Shown here piece after piece: positions 56,301 through 64,000 of a DNA stretch of 64,000 nt. How positions within the stretch are numbered: position 1 is the first letter of the stretch; every line of letters begins with the position of its first letter. The notes under the pieces were generated by a model, which was given only the letters and a program-made list of their open reading frames with translations, was not told the origin of the DNA and made no database searches. The stretch covers positions 496,001 to 560,000 of the forward strand of contig OZ218957.1 of NCBI GenBank assembly GCA_965112735.1. The letters run 5' to 3'. The DNA comes from Phaeosaccion multiseriatum (lineage: Eukaryota; Ochrophyta, other classes). The position numbers were made by a program, and so were the translations under genes.

Positions 56301-57998
56301 ACCTTCCCTCCTTCTTTCCTTCTTTCCTTCCTTCCTTCCCTCCCTCCCTCCTAAAGGTGAGCCTCCGTACTCTGGGCCGTCTCGTCAGCTCAACTCGCTG
56401 TGTGATCCGTCCCTACCTCGCCTACCCGCCCCTCATGGCCACCTGCCTGGGCGCTCTCCGGGGGGGGCCTCAAACACACCCCTGGACCTTGAGGAGGGAG
56501 GTGTTGAGGACTTTGGGCATCATGGGGGCTTTGGACCCATACAAGTATAGGCAGGTTAGTGAGTGTACAGGTGATGGATCAAAATCTTTCATCCCTTACT
56601 GAAAGACTCTGCGGTACGGTCAGCTGCACCACAAGCTGTCGGTTTCATCAGTTTCATTGTTTGTTCTCATCAGTCCTCTGATTCAAGGTCTTACGCATGC
56701 ACACGAAGTCGTTCAATCGACAATTCCACCCTTAGGTGATTCCTATCAAGTCAGTAAGTTCACCCCCCCACCCCCCCCTTCTCTCAGGTGACGCATCCCA
56801 GGCTGCTTCAAGGAGGGGGGGGCGGCGTGAGTGGGGTCGCAGCAGCAGCGGCGGCGGCGGCAGCAGCAGCTGCAGCGGCAGGTGTGGTGGTGGAGGATGG
56901 AGCCGGCGGCGCTGCGGGCATGCTCCTGCCCCCCCATGATGACGGGGGCAACGGTCTAGGCTTTGGAGTGGATGGTGGTGTGGGTGGTGGGGTGGACTGG
57001 GGCGGAGGAGGGGGGGGAGGAGGTGGAGGAGGAGGGGGCGGAGGGAGGGGGCAGGGACTGGCTGGCGGTTTCGATCCGAGTGGTCGTCATCATCAGCAGG
57101 GGCAGCAGGGGCAGCAGGGGCCGGATCGGGAGGCGAACACGTCGCGAGGGGGAGAGGAGCGCGCACACACACATGATCATCTCGACTCGTCAACGTCCAC
57201 AGCCGTGGGGAACGGCGCGCAGCATTCGCAGCAGCATCAGCAACAGCACCAGTTGGTGATGCAGCAGCAGCAGAGAAGTGACCAGTACGAGCGCCAACTC
57301 ATGCAGCAGCAGAAACGCAGGAAGCTTGCCGTAGACGTGCTCTACGCAGCGGATGACGAAGACGAGGAGGACGCGAGTCAAGTCATGTGGTCTCAGTCCT
57401 TCATGCTGGCGCAACCCTCCCCACCCCCTGCCCCACCACCCCGCCTCAACCCGTCCAGTGAGGAGTACTTCCCCACCGTCGCCATTGAAGCGCTAATGTC
57501 CATCCTCGAGGACCCAACTCTGCGCACCCAACATCGTATGGTTATCACAGCGGTCATGTATATTCTCCGTGGTCTGGAGATGCGAGCAGTACCATATCTC
57601 GAGTCGATCCTCCCTCACATGCTTCATGTGGTGCGGCGTTGCGACTCGGGATTGAGGGAGTCCCTCCTTCAGGAGATGTCATCCATCATCGGCATTGTGC
57701 AGCAGCACACACGCGCTTTCCTCGCCGACTTCTTTGAGCTCGTGGTTGAGTATTGGGACGACAACATGGAACAGGTGCACTATCTATGTCAATGGGTGGG
57801 TGTGGGTGCACTATGTCAATGGGTGGGTGCGTGCGTGCGTGTGGGTGGGTGGGTGGGTGGGTGGGTGTGCAAAGGTGGATGTGGGTGCGGGTGGGTGTGT
57901 GAGTGTGTGTACTGTGACTGACGCTCGGTCCGGTGAGTCCACCGCAGGGGGGGGGCACGGAACAAAGTGGGTTTTATGGTCTCCCCAACTCACCCACC

Positions 57999-58048
<50 letters not shown>

Positions 58049-61000
58049 ACGCAACACTCTCAGGTGGTGCCGATGGTGGAGCAGATGGCACTCCACGTGC
58101 GAGACGAGTTCCGCCCCTATGTGCCCCGCCTCCTCCCCCTGCTCTTGTCAGCCATGTCCCCTACCTCCTCCCCTATACACGGCTTGCTCAAAGCCGCCGC
58201 CAGCGCCGCCCCTCAGAGAGTGGTGATTCAGCAAGGCTCTGATTGGGCCAGGTACGTGGGTGTATGTGTGTGCGTGTGTGGGTGGGGGGGTTGGGGTGTG
58301 ACAGGGCAGGTGGGATGGGGTGGGGGTGGAGTGGAATGGGGTAGGGTATAGGGTAGGGTAGGATGGGGTAGGGTCGGGTCGGGTCGGGTAGGGTAGGGTA
58401 GGGTAAGGTAGGGTAGGATAGGGTAGGGTAGGGTAGGGTCGGATAGGGTAGGGTAAGGTAGGGCAGGGTAGGACAGGACAGGGTAGGGTAGGGTAGGGTA
58501 AGGTGGGGTAGGGTAGGGTAGGGTAGGGTGGGGTGGGGTGGGGGGGGTGGTGGATGTCTCTGCCCCCCTAACATCAGCACAGCTTCACAGCTTCACAGTT
58601 TCACTCGCTCACTCGCTCACTCTCTCACTCTCTCTCTCACACACTCACTCACTCTCTCTCACACACACCCACTCTCTCTCACTCACTCCTTCGCTCCCCC
58701 ACTCACTCCCTCACTCACTCACTCCCACACACACGTATCTACCCCCATGTACTCACCCCCATTCACCCAAACCTCATACTTACCCTCATCTCACCCTCAC
58801 CTCAACCCACCCCTCCTCCTCGTCTCAGAGCGGAAGCCCGACTGTTGCGTGTGGTCCGGAGCCTCCCCCTGCTGCGGCCCGTGCTGCTCGACTGCCTACA
58901 TGTGCTCGTACCGGCCCTGGTCAAGCTCATCGAGGTAGGTAATCTTTGAGAGCGCCTATGCTATGCTATGCTATGCTATGCCGAGCCTGACACTCGGTAC
59001 CCCATTCCCCTAATCCCATATGCCTCTAATCTCCCTACGTAAGACTTATTCCTACCCTACGTTATACTGGCATCTGTTATCATACCTGACACCGATTACT
59101 AAATAACTGACATTGATCGCTTTTAACCACCCACCGTCGCTCATGGTGCTAATGTTCATGTGCTTACTGCCTGTCCATCCATTCACTGCCATCCACTGCC
59201 ATCCACCCACCTACCTTTTCCACCCCATCCACTGCCACCTATGCAGGCTCTCGGGGACGTGCAGATGAGCCCCTCTGCCCACTCGTGGCAAACTGTGAGT
59301 GTGCGCTCGCTAGGCAGGCTGACCTCGCGAGGAGCCTTGTTGCAGCACCCGTCTCTGGCGGCGAGGATGATTCACCCTCTTGTACGTGTCTTTGAGAAAG
59401 AGATGAAGAATGATCCCGAGGTGAGTGGCTTCGGAGGGGGAGGGAGGGAGGGAGGGAGGGAGGGAGGGAGGGGGGTGGGGGAGAAGGTCGCCAATGAGGC
59501 TTAGGGTGGGGTGGGGAGGAGCTTATCACAGATTGAGTGAGTATCCTTCTGTGGTCTGACTCACCTCAGGATATCCTTCTGTGGTCTGACTCACCTCGTC
59601 TGAGTCCCGGCTTACGCGTCCTCCCTCCCTGCCTCCCTCCCTGCCTCGCTCCCTTCCTTCCTCCCTCCCTCCCTCCCTACGCCTCCGTCCCCAGGCCATG
59701 GAGTTGCGAGGGGCCATCCTCGGTGTGTTCAGAGCAGTGGCCATCCAGCTCGGCTTCAGGTACTTAATCTTTGACACGCTGGTCCAGGCCGCCGTCGGAA
59801 GAAGGGCATGTCCCCGGGGGGCGCACCTCAAGTTCCTCAAGGTGAGGGTGTGTGTGTGCGTGTGTGTGTGTGCGTGCGTGTGCGTGCGTGTGTGTGTGTG
59901 CCCTTCTCTTCACTCTCCCCCTCCCTTCCTCCTGTCCTTAAAAGGTGATGCACGAAGTCCGCCTGCGTGCTTGCACCCTCGAAGGCATTCACATGCAGGA
60001 CCCGACCTTCGGAGGGGCAGCGCAGCGGAACGGGTGGGGGCCGGTGGTACGAGACGGAAGGGCTGGCTACCAGGTGGGTGGGGTGGGGTAGGGTAGGGTA
60101 GGGTAGGGTAAGGTAAGGTAGGAGAGCAGGGTGGGGTAGGGTCGGGTAGGGTAGGGCAGGGTAGGGTAGGGTAGGGCAGGGTAGGGTAGGGTAGGGTAGG
60201 GTAGGGTAGGGTGGGGTAGGGTGGGGTAGGGTCGGGTACGGTAGGGTACGGTAGGGTACGGTAGGGTACGGTAGGGTAGGGTAGGGTAGGGTAGGGTGGG
60301 GTAGGGTAGGGTAGGGTAGGGTAGGGAAGGGTAGGGTAGGGTAGGGTAGGGTGGGGTAGGGTAGGGTAGGGTAGGGTGGGGTGGGGTGAGGTAGGGTGGG
60401 GTAGGGTAGGGTAGGGTAGTGTAGAGTAGGGTAGGGTGGGGTAGGGTAGGGGGGGAGAGGGTAGGGTAGGGGAGGATAGGGCACAGCGTTGGGGTATGTG
60501 GGTGTGTGGAATGGAGTGGGGCATAGGGTACGGAGTGGTGTAGAGGATGGAGTATAGGGTGTGGGGGTGGTGTAGAGGATGAAGCATAGGGTATGGAGTG
60601 GTGTAGAGGATGAAGCATAGGGTATGGAGTGGTGTAGAGGATGAAGCATAGGGTATGGAGTGGTGTAGAGGATGAAGCATAGGGTATGGAGTGGTGTAGA
60701 GGATGGAGTATAGGGTGTGGGGTGGTGTAGAGGATGAAGCATAGGGTATGGAGTGGTGTAGAGGATGAAGTATATGGTATGGAGTGGTGTAGAGGATGAA
60801 GCATAGGGTATGGAGTGGTGTAGAGGATGAAGCATAGGGTATGAGTGGTGTAGAGGATGGAGTATAGGGTGTGGAGTGGTGTAGAGGATGAAGCATAGGG
60901 TATGGAGTGGTGTAGAGGATGAAGCATAGGGTATGGAGTGGTGTAGAGGATGAAGCATAGGGTATGAGTGGTGTAGAGGATGGAGTATAGGGTGTGGAGT

Positions 61001-64000
61001 GGTGTAGAGGATGAAGTATAGGGTGTGGAGTGGTGTAGAGGATGAAGCATAGGGTATGGAGTGGTGTAGAGGATGAAGCATAGGGTGTGGAGTGGTGTGG
61101 AGGATGAAGTATAGGGTGTGGAGTGGTGTAGAGGATAGAGTATAGGGTATGGAGTGGTGTAGAGGATAGAGTATAGGGTATGGAGTGGTGTAGAGGATGG
61201 AGTATAGGGTATGGAGTGGTGTAGAGGATGGAGTATAGGGTATGAAGTGGTGTAGAGGATAGAGTATAGGGTATGGAGTGGTGTAGAGGATGGAGTATAG
61301 GGTATGGAGTGGTGTAGAGGATAGAGTATAGGGTATGGAGTGGTGTAGAGGATGGAGTATAGGGTATGGAGTGGTGTAGAGGATAGAGTATAGGGTGAGG
61401 GCCGATGGTGCCCGAGGGGAGGGCTCGCTGCCGTACCAAGTCGGTGGGGGGGGGTTGCGGTAGGGTAGGGGGGTTTAGGGTAGGGTAAGGCAAGGGTAAG
61501 GCAAGGGTAAGGCAAGGGTAAGGCAAGGGTAAGGCAAGGGTAAGGCAAGATAGAGGGAGGTGGGCTTGGTTGGGGGTCAAGCAAGCGGCCTGCCCTATTC
61601 TCCTTTACTTACTTACGTACGTACTTACATACTTACATACTTCCCTCCACTGACTCCTGGAACGATCAGACACAGATTCAGATGGAGAGCTCGAGGGCGG
61701 CCAGTCAGAGGAGCAAGATCAAGAACCTACGGAGCTGGAACAACGCGGGAGCAGAGGAAGGAGGAGGGGGGGGAGGTGGAGGAGGTGGTGGTGGTGGAGG
61801 AGGTGGAGGAGGAGGGGGTACTTGGTCCAGGAGCGGAAGCACACGGGGAGGACCGAGAGGAGACCGTGATAATATCGGCAACTTTCGCGTAGAGGAGAGT
61901 CACTACACCGGGGGCGCATTGCTTGGGGCAAGGGGGGAGGGATTAGTGAGACGGGGCTCCTCCATCGATACGGCGGGGGGGGATGATGACTTGCAGACCG
62001 ACCCGAGAGACGACCACGATGACTTTGGATGGGCAGATGTGGATTACGGTATTGCGGAGCAGCCAGAGCAGCTGGCGATACAGCAGGCGCTTCAGCAAAA
62101 CCACCACGGGTGAGTGAGTGAGAGGGAGGGAGGGAGGGAGGTGAGGAGGGAGAAGGAGGGAAGGAGGCTGAAGTGGAAACTCACTCCAACTCCAACTCTT
62201 GGATTTACTTTTAGCATTGACATAAAAACTGCCCTTCCTTGACATCAACTGAACTTGTTAGGGGCCTGACCACCTTCGGACAAGACCAAGAAGATGTTCA
62301 GCAGCACGCCACAGGGGGAGGCAGAGAAGGCTACGGCAGGGCTGCGGCAGGGGAGGCGGCGGGGGGTTTTGCACCTGCTGCTGAGCACGCTGATATGAAT
62401 GGGGTGGCTGCAGGAGGAGGAGGAGGAGGAGGAGGAGGAGGAGAAGCAGGAGGGGCGGTGGGCCCTGCTGTTGCGGCTGGGGCAGGAGGAGCAGGAACAG
62501 GTGGGGCAGAGGCAGGAGCAGCAGGGCAAGGAGGAGGGCCGCCCCCCGGCTTTGTGGGCGGCTTTCACCTCAAGAAAATGGTGGTGAATCAGCAAAGTCT
62601 CCAGCGGGCGTGGGATGTGTCCCAGCGAAGTACCCACGAGGACTGGACGGAGTGGATGCGCCGCTTCTCGCTTGAGCTGCTCAGAGAAAGCCCTTCTCCC
62701 GCGCTCAGGAGCTGCGCACCGCTGGCACAGGTGTGTGTGTGTGTGTGTGCGTGTGTGCGTGTGTGTGTGTGTGTGTGTGGCTGGGTACTTGTGTGTATGT
62801 GGGTGTGTGTATGTGGGTGTGTGTGTATGTGTGTGTGTATGTGGCTGTATGTGTGCGTGTCTGGGTGTAGGCTCTGCGATGCTTTCCCCCGGGGGGTTCA
62901 CCCTGTGAGAATGGCAGCACAGCACAGGGGGGGGCGCAAAGCACTCAAGTAGTATCCAAAATTGCCCACCCACCCACTGACTTCCTACCCCCCACTCATA
63001 CCCACCCACTGACTTACTGGCCCCCACCCACCCACCCACCCACACCTTTGCCCAGGCGCACCAACCGCTGGCCCGATGCCTCTTCGACGCCGCCTTTGTG
63101 TCGTGCTGGTTTGAACTGTCCGACAATTACCAGGACCACCTCATTCGCTCTCTTGAGGCGTCCTTTGTGGCACCCAACATTTCGCCTCAGATTCTGCAGC
63201 AGCTGCTCAACTTGGCGGAGTTTATGGAGCACGACATGGAGGCGTTTCCCATTGACATACGGGTGTTGTCGGAGCTGGCGCAGAAGTGCCACGCCTATGC
63301 TAAGGTGAGTAAGTTGTGTTTGAGTCAGTGGTATGGGCGGGTTGGGTGTGGGTTGGTTGGGAGGGCGAGGTCTGTCCGAAACGAACAAATCGATCGCCCC
63401 ACTGACTTACTTCCACCACCGCCCCTTTACTTCCACACATCCCACTTCAGAGATCACTCACACACACCTTCACTCAACCGCCTTCACAACTTGTAGTTTC
63501 TTTGGTTACCTTTCTCCGAGCTCATCAGCTCTCTATACACACCCCTCCCATGCCCCTCCCCCCATCCCGTACGTACAGCCTACACCCCCCCTCCACTTGT
63601 CATGCTCCATACCCTACCCCATACCAATGCCCTACACACATCCACTCTCTCACTCACAACCCAACACACTCAACACATACGTTATGTCCCCACTCTCTCA
63701 CTCACAACCCAACAGGCACTGCACTACAAAGAACTTGAGTTTCAGGCATCCCCCGCCATCTGTATCGAGGCCCTCATCTCCATCAACAAGAAGCTTGGCC
63801 AGCCTGAGGCAGCCATGGGTACGCTCACCTACGCCCAACAGAGCTTGGGGAGCGTCATTACTGTGCAGGAGTCATGGTTGGCCAAGCTCGGGCACTGGCC
63901 GGAGGCATTGGAGCTCTATCAGGCCAAGCGGAGCAGAGATCCGAACGATGTTGTTGCCATTATTGGCTGCATGAAGTGCCAGGTATGTGGTAGAATGTGT
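46625..64000 (+). CDS. TOR: Target of rapamycin (TOR) kinase, N-terminal HEAT and start of FAT domain (3' end outside window)
   Basis: Exons: 46625-46909, 47255-47443, 47709-47818, 48103-48150, 48250-48486, 48730-48787, 49605-49706, 49877-49972, 50405-50559, 50754-50887, 51571-52307, 52547-52728, 53096-53243, 53471-53599, 54393-54542, 54824-54988, 56357-56554, 56788-57774, 58064-58251, 58829-58934, 59247-59420, 59695-59841, 59945-60073, 61670-62109, 62262-62730, 63056-63304, 63716-63982; 2093 codons in frame. TOR is the PIKK-family growth regulator of TORC1/2. Diagnostic blocks: [73 protein letters not shown], the pre-[42 protein letters not shown] and [23 protein letters not shown] and kinase domains must follow. 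Gly-, Ser- and Gln-rich inserts (51720-52260, 56810-57420, 61750-61830, 62400-62560) lengthen it well beyond human mTOR at the same point. Confidence 0.95.
47829..47902 (+). repeat. (GACT)n microsatellite
   Basis: About 17 ACTG units shortly after the donor in TOR intron 3. Confidence 0.95.
48788..49516 (+). repeat. 730-bp minisatellite starting at a TOR 5' splice site
   Basis: Some 38 copies of a 16-20 bp unit GTGGGTGTCAGGACAGTGA with variants (GTATATGGG). The first base of the first copy is the donor G, so every unit is a potential decoy donor (AG-GTGGGT / GAG-TGGGTG). Confidence 0.95.
50115..50338 (+). repeat. (TAC)n tract in TOR intron 8
   Basis: 220 bp of TAC/TGC trinucleotides, unlike the C-rich tracts of most other introns. 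Confidence 0.95.
50903..51030 (+). repeat. 11-bp minisatellite TATGCTGTAGG
   Basis: About 11 units (TATGCTGTAGG and CATGCTGTAGG) just after the donor of TOR exon 50754-50887. Confidence 0.95.
51039..51098 (+). pseudogene. Duplicated 3' end of TOR exon 50754-50887
   Basis: Closely resembles the last 55 bases of the exon plus its donor (shared GAGTCCCTTCG and GAGCTTCTC), displaced into the intron behind the 11-bp minisatellite. Substitutions have damaged it. Confidence 0.8.
51112..51455 (+). repeat. 32-bp minisatellite with CCCCATATGCCTCC
   Basis: About ten copies of a unit containing TTGTCCTACTTTCCCCATAT and GCCTCCAATCTC. Confidence 0.95.
52729..52981 (+). repeat. (GGA)n tract at a TOR donor
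   Basis: Donor GTGAGGAGGAGG runs into 250 bp of GGA/GGGA trinucleotides. Confidence 0.9.
53600..53755 (+). repeat. 18-bp minisatellite GCATATGGGCAGGGGCAG
   Basis: About eight copies that begin within a few bases of the donor of TOR exon 53471-53599. Confidence 0.9.
53921..54310 (+). repeat. (TCC)n tract before a TOR acceptor
   Basis: 390 bp of TCC repeats with TCT and GCT interruptions, followed by (CCCT)n up to the acceptor at 54392. Confidence 0.95.
54989..55193 (+). repeat. (GGGA)n tract at a TOR donor
   Basis: Donor GTAAGGGGGAGAGGGAGGG expands into 200 bp of GGGA/GGAGA repeats. Confidence 0.9.
55214..56083 (+). repeat. 32-bp minisatellite, about 27 copies
   Basis: Unit CCCACCCTCACCCACCTACC plus GATTCACTGCAAT; very homogeneous, with single-base variants (CCCTCCT, CTCTCACC). 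It is followed by (TTCC)n at 56120-56340 that runs to the acceptor. Confidence 0.97.
58325..58545 (+). repeat. (GGGTA)n array
   Basis: 220 bp of GGGTA pentamers in a TOR intron, starting about 70 bp after the donor. Confidence 0.95.
60074..60473 (+). repeat. (GGGTA)n array starting at a TOR donor
   Basis: Donor GTGGGTGGGGTGGGGTA goes straight into 390 bp of GGGTA pentamers. Confidence 0.95.
60530..61400 (+). repeat. About 31-bp minisatellite, some 28 copies
   Basis: Unit GGTGTAGAGGATGAAGCATA plus GGGTATGGAGT, with GGAGTATAGGGTGTGG variants, grown next to the GGGTA array in the same intron. Confidence 0.97.
61480..61549 (+). repeat. (AAGGGTAAGGC)n
   Basis: Six 11-bp copies just before the final third of the same TOR intron. 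Confidence 0.95.
62731..62870 (+). repeat. (GT)n array starting at a TOR donor
   Basis: Begins GTGTGTGTGTG immediately after exon base 62730. Confidence 0.9.

Noticed and set aside
58325-58545. True telomere or chromosome end
   Set aside because: The unit is GGGTA, not TTAGGG, and conserved TOR exons continue on both sides.
59837-61584. Minus-strand frames of 400-550 codons made of [11 protein letters not shown] and [10 protein letters not shown] repeats
   Set aside because: Antisense of a TOR intron filled with GGGTA and 31-bp arrays; all three frames are open because the unit lacks stops.
62582-62600. GTGGTGAATCAGCAAAG as another copy of the dispersed motif
   Set aside because: It encodes the universally conserved [10 protein letters not shown] of TOR, so the similarity is coincidental.

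Overview
This is a nuclear window from a eukaryote. It holds eleven protein genes, ten of them split by GT-AG introns in frame. No tRNA, rRNA, CRISPR array or operon was seen. An ARMC9 homologue and a nexin-dynein regulatory complex subunit (DRC10) imply an organism that builds cilia or flagella. The gene set (TOR, eIF3b, a IIB Ca2+ pump, a Bin3-type capping methyltransferase, and secreted CBM/FAS1/CAP proteins) with GC-rich, microsatellite-stuffed introns suits a microbial eukaryote. A stramenopile alga or protist is my guess, but nothing here fixes the lineage.

Layout. 1-4936 (+): 3' part of a plasma-membrane-type Ca2+-ATPase. 5-9.7 kb: a TATA box with a possible first exon, a 455-bp hAT-like MITE (6048-6502), and a small Gly/Lys-rich hypothetical gene (7110-7975). 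9.7-18.5 kb (-): three tandem paralogues of a secreted CBM4/9-like plus CAP family. One has gained a fasciclin domain and one has lost its CAP domain, leaving an orphan exon. 18.8-26.6 kb (+): ARMC9. 27.4-31.2 kb (-): a zinc-ribbon repeat protein with a 16-nt microexon. 32.2-34.4 kb (-): DRC10. 35.6-39.7 kb (-): a predicted type-I membrane protein with a lumenal YVTN-like propeller and cytosolic TPRs. 40.2-41.9 kb (+): Bin3-type methyltransferase. 42.2-45.9 kb (-): eIF3b. 46.6 kb to the window end (+): TOR kinase, through HEAT repeats into the FAT domain; the kinase domain lies outside.

TOR and eIF3b are head-to-head across a 761-bp shared promoter. An interstitial TTAGGG array lies next to the eIF3b start codon. 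The TOR pathway controls translation initiation and is known to contact eIF3, so the pairing may matter.

The main unexplained signals are at genome scale. (1) A short motif with a 9-bp core (TTGGTGATA / TATCACCAA) set in CAG/CTG context occurs about 11 times, next to splice sites and inside polyQ-type coding runs. (2) Many introns contain tandem duplications that include their own 5' splice site, and intron microsatellites look like expansions of splice-site consensus, GT-rich at donors and CT-rich at acceptors on the sense strand. (3) Two further short motifs recur in unrelated introns.
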